DNA of 64,000 nucleotides from an uncultured Oscillospiraceae bacterium (lineage in GTDB: Bacteria; Bacillota; Clostridia; Oscillospirales; Oscillospiraceae). Both the position numbers and the translations under genes were made by a program. The stretch covers positions 1-64,000 of the forward strand of contig CAKTVG010000009.1 of assembly GCA_934622035.1 (NCBI GenBank), written 5' to 3'. Below are positions 33,047 through 40,948 of this stretch, one piece after another (position 1 is the first letter of the stretch; each line of letters opens with the position of its first letter). The notes below the pieces were generated by a model that was not told the DNA's origin, ran no database searches, and worked only from the letters and a program-made list of their open reading frames with translations.

Positions 33047-34036
33047 TTATGCCGCCGTGACCGTTACGATATAGCCGTCGACATTGTTGCCGGAGACGGT
33101 GTACAGACTGCCCGTCGGAACAAATACGGCGTTCTGCGTGCAGAAATAAATCTCATAGTGTGATCCGGCACAGTCCACATAGAGATGCTCGCCCGTAAAG
33201 GGATGCTCCCGCACAAGATCGATGTACTCCTCAAGGCAGAGCTTTTCCTGCTGCATCTCATAGGCATGCGGCACGCCGACATAGCGGAAATGCCACGGCT
33301 CATAGGAAATGCCGGTGATCTGCGCCTTGTTTTCCGGATAGCGGCGGATAAAGCCGTACTGCCAGGCGTGCTCCTCGATCCAGGCGTACTGCCCCGTGCC
33401 GTCAAAGCCGCCGCTTGCACCGGTGGCGGGGAAATAGGTATCAAAGTCGATGGCAAGGCCGGTGTGGTGCTCGCTGTAGCCGGGCACCTGGATATAGGCC
33501 TCGGCGTGCGACGTGCCTTTCGTCGCCACGGCGTTGTCATAGAGCTTTCGCTGGTATTCCTTCGTCCGGTAGCCTGCAACCACATTGACATTGTTCAGGC
33601 CGGTCGCCTTTTCGAAGGCGTCCATCCATTCGTTCAGCGGCTGCATAATGCGCTTGTCCACGCTCAGCGTCGCGTCCTTGACGTAATAGCTGTCCGTCTT
33701 CTGATCGAAGACCGTGACGGGCGTGATACTGTCGTCGATTCCGTGCTCCACATTGACCAGCACCAGATCGCCCTCGGAAAGCTCCTCCGGCAGCAGCTCC
33801 AGCTTTGTCCAATCGCCCGCGGGAAGGGTTTCTGCCACCTCAGAGGCAAGGGAGGGCACATCGCTCTCGGAAGGCGCAGGCTGTACCTCATCATCCTTCC
33901 GTGCAGCAACGGAGACCGCAATGCACAGCAAAATCAGCAGTGCAGCCAGTGCCACGGCAATCAGATAGATCACCGGCGGGACGGTTTGCTTTTTCTTTTT
34001 GCGCCTTCTCGGGCGCCTGACGTCCATTTGCGGCAT
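33047..34036 (-). CDS. D-alanyl-D-alanine carboxypeptidase, VanY/M15B type
   Basis: A 329-residue protein with one N-terminal membrane anchor (VIYLIAVALAALLILLCIAV) after a Lys/Arg-rich start. The catalytic domain includes SEHHTGLAIDFDTY (the SxHxxGxAxD zinc motif) and EPWHFRYVG (the catalytic Glu/zinc His pair). The enzyme acts outside the membrane, trimming the terminal D-Ala of peptidoglycan stem peptides. A short C-terminal beta domain of ~80 residues is extra. The ATG at 34036 follows AAAGGAGA; a TTG 21 bases upstream overlaps that site. It lies opposite the VanW gene and may share a wall-related role. Confidence 0.88.
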   Translation of the reverse strand: MPQMDVRRPRRRKKKKQTVPPVIYLIAVALAALLILLCIAVSVAARKDDEVQPAPSESDVPSLASEVAETLPAGDWTKLELLPEELSEGDLVLVNVEHGIDDSITPVTVFDQKTDSYYVKDATLSVDKRIMQPLNEWMDAFEKATGLNNVNVVAGYRTKEYQRKLYDNAVATKGTSHAEAYIQVPGYSEHHTGLAIDFDTYFPATGASGGFDGTGQYAWIEEHAWQYGFIRRYPENKAQITGISYEPWHFRYVGVPHAYEMQQEKLCLEEYIDLVREHPFTGEHLYVDCAGSHYEIYFCTQNAVFVPTGSLYTVSGNNVDGYIVTVTAA

Positions 34037-34094
34037 GGGCTGCGTCTCCTTTTTCAAAATTGGTTGACAGAATATCGGATATTATGCGGAAGAA

Positions 34095-34134
34095 TGCCTG
34101 CACGTGAGCCGGAAAAATCCGTCCGGTGCAGGCA
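34095..34134 (-). terminator. Terminator-like hairpin after DUF436 gene
   Basis: TGCCTGCAC / GTGCAGGCA outer arms with an inner CCGGA/TCCGG stem, 17 bases after the DUF436 stop on the minus strand. The outer arms are the GTGCAGGCA arm of the repeat family. Confidence 0.5.
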
Positions 34135-34150
34135 ATTTCAAGCAACAGGG

Positions 34151-34696
34151 TTACAGCAGCGTTTCGTCGTAGTGCGCGCGGATGCCGCCGATGAACTTCG
34201 GGCGGGTACGCGCAGCCAGCAGAATGGCGCTGCCGATATGGTCGATGCCAAGCCGCAGGGGCACGGCGACCTCGCGCAGATGCATGCCAATCAGCGTGCC
34301 GCCGATGTCCAGCCCGGCGTCCGCGCGGATATACTCCACCGCGACGGGATGCTCAAAGGCGTGATATGCGGCGGTGGCAAAGGAGCCGCCAGCCTTCGGC
34401 TGCGGCACGACGTTCACCACGTCGAGATTCGGTACCGCCGCCCGCTCGACGATCAGCGCGCGATTCAGATGCTCGCAGCACTGCGCGGCAAGCCAGATGC
34501 CGCGGGAGTGAAGCTCGGCGTAAACCGCGTCGAAGACGACGTTTGCCACCTCCGGCCGGGAGTCCGAGCCGATGCGGCTGCCGCAGATTTCGCTCGTGGA
34601 GCAGCCGACGACGACAAGCTGTCCCGCGTGGAGGTTTGCCTTTTCACACAGCAGCGCTGCGGCCTGCGCCGCCTGTGTGCGAATTTCCTCAAGCAT
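34151..34696 (-). CDS. DUF436 (YwlG-like) protein
   Basis: A 181-residue soluble protein matching the TIGR01440/DUF436 family: VVGCSTSEICGSRIGSDS at ~30-47, CCEHLNRALIVER, and DIGGTLIGMHLREVAVP near residue 130. The structure-based suggestion for the family is a glucosamine- or thiol-linked enzyme, but no reaction is established. Its start lies inside the last codons of the ECF S-component gene (8-base overlap), so the two are translated together. The GTG at 34705 is an alternative start. Confidence 0.82.
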   Translation of the reverse strand: MLEEIRTQAAQAAALLCEKANLHAGQLVVVGCSTSEICGSRIGSDSRPEVANVVFDAVYAELHSRGIWLAAQCCEHLNRALIVERAAVPNLDVVNVVPQPKAGGSFATAAYHAFEHPVAVEYIRADAGLDIGGTLIGMHLREVAVPLRLGIDHIGSAILLAARTRPKFIGGIRAHYDETLL

Positions 34697-35219
34697 GGAG
34701 CGCACCCCCGCGCAGCTTCTGCATCAGGTGTGCCTTCTCCAGCAGGACGCACAGCGCGATGGTTGCCGCAAAGCCGACGCCCGCCTGCGGCAGGTTGGTC
34801 AGAAGCAGGCTGCCCAGCGCGGAGGCAGGCTCATACAGGAAGGCTTCAAAGGTAAAGTAACCGACCATCATGACAACCTCTCCGGCCAGACTGCCAAGAA
34901 GCTCGCCCGTGATATTACGGCCGCGCTTGGCAAAGGCGCGCAGGATCAGTCCGCCGAGAATGGCCATCAGGCCCTTGATGATCAGGGTCGCGGGGGCATA
35001 GAGCGGGTAGCTGATGAGGTCGGCGATCATGGAGCCGACGCCGCCGGCAAAGCCGCCCAGCCACGGACCGAGCACGAATGCGCCCAGCATCACAAAGCAG
35101 TCGCCCAGATTAAAGTAGCCGTTCGTCGGAGACGGAATCTGGATCACCATCGTCGCAACGCAGGTCAGGGCGGTAAACAGCGCAGTCAGAACCAGACGGC
35201 GCAGAGTCAGTTTTTTCAT
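34689..35219 (-). CDS. ECF transporter substrate-binding (S) component
   Basis: A 176-residue, very hydrophobic protein with about five or six membrane segments and the S-component signature near the start (LVLTALFTALTCVATMVIQIP), followed by GYFNLGDCFVMLGAFVLGPWLGG. This pattern is shared by ECF S components of the riboflavin/hydroxymethylpyrimidine-like groups. It would join a common energising module (EcfA1-EcfA2-EcfT, not here) to import a vitamin. The substrate is not assignable. Start ATG after AGAAGG; promoter TTGCAA-N17-TATAAT just upstream. Confidence 0.8.
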   Translation of the reverse strand: MKKLTLRRLVLTALFTALTCVATMVIQIPSPTNGYFNLGDCFVMLGAFVLGPWLGGFAGGVGSMIADLISYPLYAPATLIIKGLMAILGGLILRAFAKRGRNITGELLGSLAGEVVMMVGYFTFEAFLYEPASALGSLLLTNLPQAGVGFAATIALCVLLEKAHLMQKLRGGALHA

Positions 35220-35255
35220 TTTGGGGTACCTTCTTTTTCATTGATAGTAGAATGC

Positions 35256-35284
35256 ATTATAGCACACGGCGCTGCGCTTTGCAA
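35256..35284 (-). promoter_or_regulatory. Promoter of ECF S component/DUF436 pair
   Basis: Minus strand TTGCAA (35284-35279), 17-base spacer, TATAAT (35261-35256). Confidence 0.75.
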
Positions 35285-35290
35285 TAGCGC

Positions 35291-35779
35291 TCAGCGGTCA
35301 GCACCCGGCTTTTTCCAGGTGCGCACCGGCGGATTGCGCCGCAGCTCACGGAAGAACTCCGCCAATACCCCGCCGCACTCCGCCTCCAGCACGCCGCCGG
35401 TCAGCGCCGGGCGGTGGTTATAGGGCAGGGCGAAGAGGTTGGTCAGGCTGCCGCAGGAGCCTGCCTTTGTATCCGCCGCACCGTAGACCACGCGGGCAAT
35501 CCGTGCGTTGATGATGGCTCCGGCACACATGGGGCAGGGCTCCAGTGTTACATAAAGCGTACAGCGCCACAGCCGCCAGCCGCCCAGCGTCCGGCAGGCC
35601 TCATCGATCGCCTCCAGCTCCGCGTGGCTGAGGGCGTTTTTTGCCGTTTCGCGGCGGTTGCGCCCGCGGCCAACGATCCGGTCGCCGTCTACGATCACGC
35701 AGCCCACCGGAACCTCCCCCGCCGCGGCCGCCTCACGCGCCAGTGCCAGCGCCTCGCGCATATATTCCTCATCTGTCAT
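35291..35779 (-). CDS. tadA: tRNA-specific adenosine deaminase
   Basis: A 162-residue protein with zinc-deaminase motifs: HAELEAID (the His ligand and catalytic Glu) near residue 55 and PCPMCAGAI (two Cys ligands) near 85. Other family features are VPVGCVIV at the start and VYGAADTKAGSCGS. It converts adenosine to inosine at the wobble position of tRNA-Arg(ACG). The start at 35779 follows GCAGGTG; an upstream in-frame ATG lacks a site. It is a single gene ending just before the ECF promoter. Confidence 0.92.
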   Translation of the reverse strand: MTDEEYMREALALAREAAAAGEVPVGCVIVDGDRIVGRGRNRRETAKNALSHAELEAIDEACRTLGGWRLWRCTLYVTLEPCPMCAGAIINARIARVVYGAADTKAGSCGSLTNLFALPYNHRPALTGGVLEAECGGVLAEFFRELRRNPPVRTWKKPGADR

Positions 35780-35889
35780 TGTTATCACCTGCATTATCAT
35801 ACCCCATCGCCGCGGGGGACGTCAAGGGGAATTCGCGCGGCTTTTTGTTTTTCCGCAATCGCGTATCCAATGCGGTCCTATGGCTCCTT

Positions 35890-35985
35890 CTAACCTTTGC
35901 CTGTACCCGTAGGGCCTACCCACGAGGAGCACGCCGCATCAAAATAACGTCTGCGCTGCGCAGAGCCGCGCGCATGCGCATAATT
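35890..35985. repeat. Intergenic repeat, copy 7 (decayed)
   Basis: CCGTAGGGCCTACCCACGAG followed by GAGCACGCCGCATC matches the C module of copies 1 and 9. After it, up to about 36190, the DNA turns AT-rich and I see no gene or clear structure. Confidence 0.5.
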
Positions 35986-36193
35986 CCGTGTTTTATTGCA
36001 TTTGCTAATAATTTTGGCATTACCTATTTAGATATCGCAAAAGAACCTGTAATTGATGAAAATTCGGAAGAATCCGCATGAGAATATTTGAATTTCCCAT
36101 GTAATGAGGGGAGGAAGCGGTCGGCAGATTATCAAATTGAATAAAAATATTAGAAAATTGTAGATAAATTTGTAAATATGTGCAAACAAATGA

Positions 36194-36222
36194 TTGACAA
36201 ATGAATGGAATCATGCTATCCT
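36194..36222 (+). promoter_or_regulatory. Promoter in AT-rich patch
   Basis: TTGACA (36194-36199), 17-base spacer, TATCCT (36217-36222). It gives a leader of about 130 bases before the secreted-protein gene. The leader contains a near-perfect anti-16S site, AAGGAGGTGA (36241-36250), without an ATG in range. Confidence 0.75.
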
Positions 36223-36358
36223 AAGAGTGTAAATAATACCAAGGAGGTGACAGCGCAAAATAACACGTTTTCCCACGGCAATTGATATAGATACCCCTCG
36301 CGTCGCATCCCCCGTAAACAAGTCCGAAAATACGTAATTACTGAAAGGAGAAACATCT

Positions 36359-36736
36359 ATGAAAATCAAGCGTCCAATTTCCGCCATCCTCATTCTTGCC
36401 CTGCTCCTGTCATGCATTTGTATTTTCGCTTCTGCACAGAGCGAAGCCTACACGGGAGTCTACAAAGGCTATAACTACTACGCATCGGCTTACGTCAATA
36501 AAACTGATCTCCGCGTAAGCATGCGCTATGTGGACACAACAGCCAAAATCCGCATTGAATCGTCATACAACTATCTAAATACGGATAAAGATGTCTGTAG
36601 TGGCCGATTCATTGTTAATGGCAAAGCCAGCACCAGCGGAAGTCAATTTCCGTCAGACTTTCTGGAGTTTACCTCATTAACACCTTCTTATTATATCAAT
36701 GGTACTCTCGTATTGAAGTTCACTGTCAGCGCATAA
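36359..36736 (+). CDS. Small secreted protein, unknown
   Basis: A 125-residue protein with a signal peptide (KIKRPISAILILALLLSC..., likely cut after FASAQS, ~26-27). The mature part of ~100 residues is rich in Tyr, Ser and Thr and looks all-beta (GVYKGYNYYASAYVNKTD...). I do not recognise the family. The ATG follows AAAGGAG. It lies in a patch clearly richer in A/T than its surroundings, between a promoter and a 13-pair terminator, so it is a one-gene unit. Base composition and lack of family suggest recent gain by transfer (inference). Confidence 0.7.
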   Translation: MKIKRPISAILILALLLSCICIFASAQSEAYTGVYKGYNYYASAYVNKTDLRVSMRYVDTTAKIRIESSYNYLNTDKDVCSGRFIVNGKASTSGSQFPSDFLEFTSLTPSYYINGTLVLKFTVSA

Positions 36737-36742
36737 ATGCCA

Positions 36743-36785
36743 AAGCCCCATTTGCAAATTCTCCTTCGCAAATGGGGCTTCCCCT
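36743..36785 (+). terminator. Terminator after the small secreted-protein gene
   Basis: AAGCCCCATTTGC / GCAAATGGGGCTT, 13 perfect pairs with a 12-base loop, then CCCCTTATTT. Confidence 0.85.
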
Positions 36786-36803
36786 TATTTCAGGAGTAAT
36801 AAC

Positions 36804-37904
36804 ATGAAAAAAGTTCTATTGGTTCTTTTCTGCGTCTTATGCATTTTTACAGTATTTTCCTGTACAATGCCATCTTCGTCCAAAGGAACCCCCAATACCG
36901 ATTTACCGGACCCATCTCTCTTCCGCCAGCAGGACAAGGGCGCTTTCTTTATCGAGACTGAGGACTGCTACTACCGCCTTTGGGAGGATAAAGTGTACTT
37001 TTCCGAGAAAGAGAGTCCTGCATTTTTTCTTCTATGCAATAAGCCAAACTGCAAGCACAATGAGAATGACTGCAACGCACACTCAGAATCTGCTTTGGGT
37101 TACTGGAATGGACACTTGTATGGAGCAATACTATTCGGAGGAGATATGCATTTGTTTCAAATGAACCTTGACGGCAGTGAACACAAGAGAGTAGCAGACA
37201 TCGAAATGCCGCTGAACCCTGCCGGAACGGCTGGCGGCGGATACGATTTCTATTTCCATAATGGTTACGCCTACTACAGCGTCACAAACGAAGGGTTGAA
37301 CGCTTTCTTTCAAGTAGATCTTGCAACAGGAAAAACGAAACGTGTTCTGGAAGATCTTCTCCGCAGTGACACGTGGATTGGCAGTGGCTTTCATTTTGTC
37401 GGCACAAAATTCTATTTTGTCCTGCGGGAAGAGGATGGTAGTAGCGTTATGTATGGCGGCGATACGGAAGCTTGGGAATACCGCAGAATTTGTAATTGGC
37501 CGTCAGAGATACGTGCATGGATGGTCGAGGACGACACACTTTACTATTATGCCAAAAATCGTGGTGTTTTCTGCGAATACGATTTAAATACCGGCAAAGA
37601 AATAGCATCGCACCAGACTGATTACTACGACGGCTCAGCAAGATATGATTCCGAGTATATTTATCTAACGACTTGGGATGACGATGGTGTTATCCCTTCC
37701 GGACTGTCGATCTTCGATCGAAGTTATCAGCTCCTGCGTCGAATTGAACAGCCGGGAAGCTTGAATTTCCTCTACGATGCGCAGGACAAGCTGATTTTCA
37801 CCGATCTGCCCAGCCAGAAGGCGACGAAGTATCTCCCCAAGTCGGCCATCGGGACGGGCGAGACCGAGCTTCTGCCCATCGAGGATCCGTATTCCTACCG
37901 ATAA
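36804..37904 (+). CDS. Lipoprotein with beta-propeller-like ectodomain
   Basis: A 366-residue protein with a lipoprotein signal (lipobox VFSC, Cys at ~20). A short linker is followed by a repeated beta pattern of Tyr/Trp-rich strands (DCYYRLWEDKVYFSE, GYWNGHLYGAIL, NGYAYYSVTNEG, DDTLYYYAKN), resembling DUF5050-type propellers. An early block, CNKPNCKHNENDCNA, holds three Cys and one His and could bind metal or form disulfides. The ATG follows TCAGGAG. The first ~310 codons are AT-rich, while the last ~50 codons (from about 37750) switch to the GC-rich codon use of the host. This looks like a recombination joint. Function unknown. Confidence 0.75.
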   Translation: MKKVLLVLFCVLCIFTVFSCTMPSSSKGTPNTDLPDPSLFRQQDKGAFFIETEDCYYRLWEDKVYFSEKESPAFFLLCNKPNCKHNENDCNAHSESALGYWNGHLYGAILFGGDMHLFQMNLDGSEHKRVADIEMPLNPAGTAGGGYDFYFHNGYAYYSVTNEGLNAFFQVDLATGKTKRVLEDLLRSDTWIGSGFHFVGTKFYFVLREEDGSSVMYGGDTEAWEYRRICNWPSEIRAWMVEDDTLYYYAKNRGVFCEYDLNTGKEIASHQTDYYDGSARYDSEYIYLTTWDDDGVIPSGLSIFDRSYQLLRRIEQPGSLNFLYDAQDKLIFTDLPSQKATKYLPKSAIGTGETELLPIEDPYSYR

Positions 37905-37907
37905 AGC

Positions 37908-37940
37908 AGGCCCACCGGCAGAGCCGGTGGGCCTTTCCCT
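37908..37940 (+). terminator. Terminator after the propeller lipoprotein gene
   Basis: AGGCCCACCGGC, loop AGA, GCCGGTGGGCCT, then TTCCCT. A second palindrome, AATGCCTGC-C-GCAGGCATT (37946-37964), sits before the convergent phoR end. Confidence 0.85.
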
Positions 37941-37974
37941 ATCCCAATGCCTGCCGCAGGCATTTGGTTTTCAA

Positions 37975-39630
37975 TTATCCTTTCGGGAAGGTGACGCGGA
38001 TGCGCGTGCCCTTGCCCGGCTCGCTGCTCAGGTCGATGGTTCCGTGGTGGAACTGCACGGCATGCTTCACGATGGAAAGACCCAGACCCGTGCCGCCGGA
38101 GGCCTTGGAATGGCTCTTGTCCGCGCGGTAGAAGCGCTCGAAGATGCGGCCCTGATGCTCCGGCGCGATGCCGATGCCGGTATCGCTGACCGTGACCGCC
38201 GCAGTCTGCACGTCGGAGGAAACGCGGACGTCAATTGCACCGCCGTCCACGTTATATTTCACTGCGTTGTCGCAGAGGTTATAGACGATCTCGTACAGCA
38301 GCCGCCGCACGCCCGTCACCTTCACGGACTCGCCCGTGAAGGAAATGGAAATATTCCGCTTTTCCGCCGCGCCGTGCAGATCGTTCGCGGCCTCCTGCGC
38401 GACCTCGCACAGGTCCACCTGCTCAACGGGCATTTCGTCGCCCTCGTCCAGCTGGGACAGACGGATGATATCGCCGATCAGCGTGACCAGCCGCTGCGCC
38501 TCGGCGCGGATGTGGCCGACAAAGCGCGCGGTGTCCTCCGGCTTGACCATGCCGTTTTCCAGCAGCTCCGCGCTGCCAATGATGCCCTGTAAGGGCGTTT
38601 TCAGCTCGTGAGAGACGTTCGCCGTGAACTCGCGGCGGTTCTGCTCGGCGTTCTCGCGCTCCGTGATGTCAAAGGACAGCAGAACCGCGCCCACGGCTTT
38701 CCCGCCGGAGTCGATGCGCGTCAGATCGAGCTGATAGATTGCGCCGTTTTTGTGCAGCCGGAACTCGCTGTGGCCGTCGCACATGGCGCTCTCAATCGCC
38801 TCGCTCATCTCGTGGCTGCGCTCGACGGTCAGAATATCCTGCCCGACGCAGCCGGAATCCGTGCAGAACAGGCGCTGCGCCGCCGGATTGATGTTCAGAA
38901 TGCTCCAGCGGTCGTCCAGCAGCACCAGACCCTCGCGCATGCTGCGCGTGATCTGGGAGAATTCGTCGCTCTTTTTTTGCAGCTCCTGCACCTGGCGGTC
39001 AATCTGGTCGCGCTGGCGGTTGATGCGGCTGAGCAGGGGCGCAAGCTCCTCATAGGCGTCGTTGTCCAGCGGGTGCTCCAGATCCAGCCGGTTGAGCGGC
39101 TCGACGATGTTTTTCGACAGGCGCTTCGCCAGCACCGCCGACAAAATCAGAACCACGAGCAGCAGCAGCACGATGGGCTGAAGCATTCCCGCCACGAGAA
39201 CCCACACCGTCGCACGGCTGACGGAAATTCTCAAAACCGTACCGTCGTCCATGCGGCGGGCATAATACATTGTTTTTTCCAGGAGCGTTGTGGAATAGCG
39301 GACGCTCTCACCCTCGCCGTTTGCCAGCGCGTCCTGAATTTCGGCGCGGTCGGCATGGCTGGGAAGCGTCGCCGCATCGGCCTTGGTATCGTAGATCACG
39401 GTGCCGTCCGCAGCGACCCAGGTCAGGCGGTAGCGCGTACCGGCAACCTTGGCAAGATAGTCCTCACCCTCCGTCTCGACCGCCGCAGCCGCAAGGCTGA
39501 GATCGTCCTGAATCTGCCGTTCCTGCGCATCCGCCGAGAAGCGGTACATGCACGCGGTTACCACCGCGAGGCTTGCCAGCAAAATGACCACAGTCACCAG
39601 CAGCATGGATCGGAATATTTTCTTTGTCAT
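37975..39630 (-). CDS. phoR: Phosphate-sensor histidine kinase
   Basis: A 551-residue protein. A first membrane segment (MLLVTVVILLASLAVVTAC) leads to an extracellular loop of ~130 residues, then a second membrane segment (LQPIVLLLLVVLILSAVLA), a HAMP-like stretch, and a PAS domain around residues 240-325. The kinase core follows: H-box FTANVSHELKTPLQG near 340, N-box NLCDNAVKYN, DTGIGIAPEHQGRIFERFYR and GGTGLGLSIVKHAV. It senses phosphate status through PhoU/Pst and phosphorylates PhoB. The ATG at 39630 follows GGAGGG and overlaps the phoB stop (ATGA). It is the last gene of the pst operon. Confidence 0.93.
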   Translation of the reverse strand: MTKKIFRSMLLVTVVILLASLAVVTACMYRFSADAQERQIQDDLSLAAAAVETEGEDYLAKVAGTRYRLTWVAADGTVIYDTKADAATLPSHADRAEIQDALANGEGESVRYSTTLLEKTMYYARRMDDGTVLRISVSRATVWVLVAGMLQPIVLLLLVVLILSAVLAKRLSKNIVEPLNRLDLEHPLDNDAYEELAPLLSRINRQRDQIDRQVQELQKKSDEFSQITRSMREGLVLLDDRWSILNINPAAQRLFCTDSGCVGQDILTVERSHEMSEAIESAMCDGHSEFRLHKNGAIYQLDLTRIDSGGKAVGAVLLSFDITERENAEQNRREFTANVSHELKTPLQGIIGSAELLENGMVKPEDTARFVGHIRAEAQRLVTLIGDIIRLSQLDEGDEMPVEQVDLCEVAQEAANDLHGAAEKRNISISFTGESVKVTGVRRLLYEIVYNLCDNAVKYNVDGGAIDVRVSSDVQTAAVTVSDTGIGIAPEHQGRIFERFYRADKSHSKASGGTGLGLSIVKHAVQFHHGTIDLSSEPGKGTRIRVTFPKG

Positions 39631-40301
39631 GTGTTTCCCTCCAGCCGGTAGCCGACGCCGCGCACCGTCTCGATCTGCTCGCCGCACTCGCCCAGCTTCT
39701 GCCGCAGCGTGCGGATGTGCATATCGACAGTGCGGCTCTCGCCGCAATAATCCGTTCCCCAAACCTCTTCCATCAGCCGGTCGCGCGTGAACACCACGCC
39801 CGGATGCGACAGAAGAAGCTTGAGAAGCTCAAATTCCTTATAGGTAAGTGTGACCTTTTCGCCGTCGGCCGTCACCGTCCGGCCCTCAAGGTCCATGGTA
39901 AGCGTGCCGCTGCGCAGCGTGCGCCCGGCGTTTTCCGGCTGCACACGGCGCAGCACCGCCTTGACGCAGGAGACCAGCTCCATCACGCCGAAGGGCTTGG
40001 TCAGATAATAGTCCGCGCCCAGGTCGAGACCGTGCACCTTGTCGTACTCCGCGCCCTTGGCTGTCGCCATGACGACCGGCACGCCGTGCAGCCGCTCCGA
40101 CGCCTTCATGCGCCGCAGCAGCTCAATGCCGTCCACGCCGGGCAGCATCACGTCCAGCACCACCAGCTCCGGCACCTCGTGCTGCAAGGCGTTCCAGAAC
40201 TCGCTGCCGTCGGCAAAGCCCCTGGCCTCAAAGCCGGTGGATTGCAGTGCGTAAACCTCGATATCGCGAATGCTGGCGTCATCCTCCACGCACCAGATCA
40301 C
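39627..40301 (-). CDS. phoB: Phosphate-regulon response regulator
   Basis: A response regulator of about 224 residues. The receiver domain has the acidic pair EDD near the start and phosphorylation site VLDVMLPG (Asp ~53), with the Lys of YLTKPFG. The C-terminal OmpR-type winged helix carries LTYKEFELLKLLLSHPG and VDMHIRTLRQKLGE. It binds Pho boxes such as that at 44403-44442. The start is probably the GTG at 40301, 7 bases after AAGGAGG; the GTG at 40307 would sit on the site. Overlaps at both ends show tight operon packing. Confidence 0.93.
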   Translation of the reverse strand: MIWCVEDDASIRDIEVYALQSTGFEARGFADGSEFWNALQHEVPELVVLDVMLPGVDGIELLRRMKASERLHGVPVVMATAKGAEYDKVHGLDLGADYYLTKPFGVMELVSCVKAVLRRVQPENAGRTLRSGTLTMDLEGRTVTADGEKVTLTYKEFELLKLLLSHPGVVFTRDRLMEEVWGTDYCGESRTVDMHIRTLRQKLGECGEQIETVRGVGYRLEGNT

Positions 40302-40303
40302 GC

Positions 40304-40948
40304 TCACCCCTCCTTATGCACACCGGTCACGGAGAACATCACCCACTCGGCAATATTCACCGCGTGATCGCCGATGCGCTCGAAATATTTAGCGATCATC
40401 AGAAGGTCCAGCGCATACTCTCCGTCGTCGGGGTTGTCTGCGATGCGGCCGATCAGCTCGCACTTGACCTGATCGAAGTAGTTGTCCACGGTATCGTCGT
40501 ACGCAACGACCTTCTCTGCCAACATTATATCATGTTTTACGAAAGCATCAACACTTTCCGTCACCATTTTGATGGTTGCCCGCGCCATTTCGCGCAGAAG
40601 CGCGTCGTTCTGCGCTGTGCGGCCCTTCAGGAAGGTGACGATTTCGGCAATGTCCTCGGCCTGGTCGCCGATGCGCTCCATGTCCGTGATCATTTTCAGC
40701 GCGGCGGAGATGGCCCTCAGGTCGCGCGCGACCGGCTGCTGCTGCAAAAGCAGCTTCAGGCAGAGTGATTCAATGCTTCTCTCCTTACGGTCGATCTCTG
40801 CGTCCAGCGGCGCAACGCGTCCGGCCAGCGCGACATCGCCGCGGGTCAGCGCCTCGCTGGCCATGGCAATGACCTCCTCGCAGAGGGCGCCCATTTCGAT
40901 CAATTCCTTTTTCAGCTGCGCAAGCTGCTCGTCAAACCGGTTTCTCAT
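40304..40948 (-). CDS. phoU: Phosphate transport regulator
   Basis: A 214-residue all-helical protein with the two PhoU repeats, each with the metal-binding E/D pattern (MERIGDQAEDIAEI near residue 80, FERIGDHAVNIAEW near 190). It links the Pst transporter to PhoR so that the kinase is silenced when phosphate is plentiful. Its ATG overlaps the pstB stop by one base (TAATG). Length and motifs are fully typical. Confidence 0.95.
   Translation of the reverse strand: MRNRFDEQLAQLKKELIEMGALCEEVIAMASEALTRGDVALAGRVAPLDAEIDRKERSIESLCLKLLLQQQPVARDLRAISAALKMITDMERIGDQAEDIAEIVTFLKGRTAQNDALLREMARATIKMVTESVDAFVKHDIMLAEKVVAYDDTVDNYFDQVKCELIGRIADNPDDGEYALDLLMIAKYFERIGDHAVNIAEWVMFSVTGVHKEG

Noticed and set aside
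30883..34036. Vancomycin-resistance cluster (VanW and VanY-type genes close together)
   Set aside because: No ligase (VanA/B type), VanH, VanX or VanR/S genes are near; VanW-domain and VanY-type proteins are common in susceptible Clostridia as wall enzymes.
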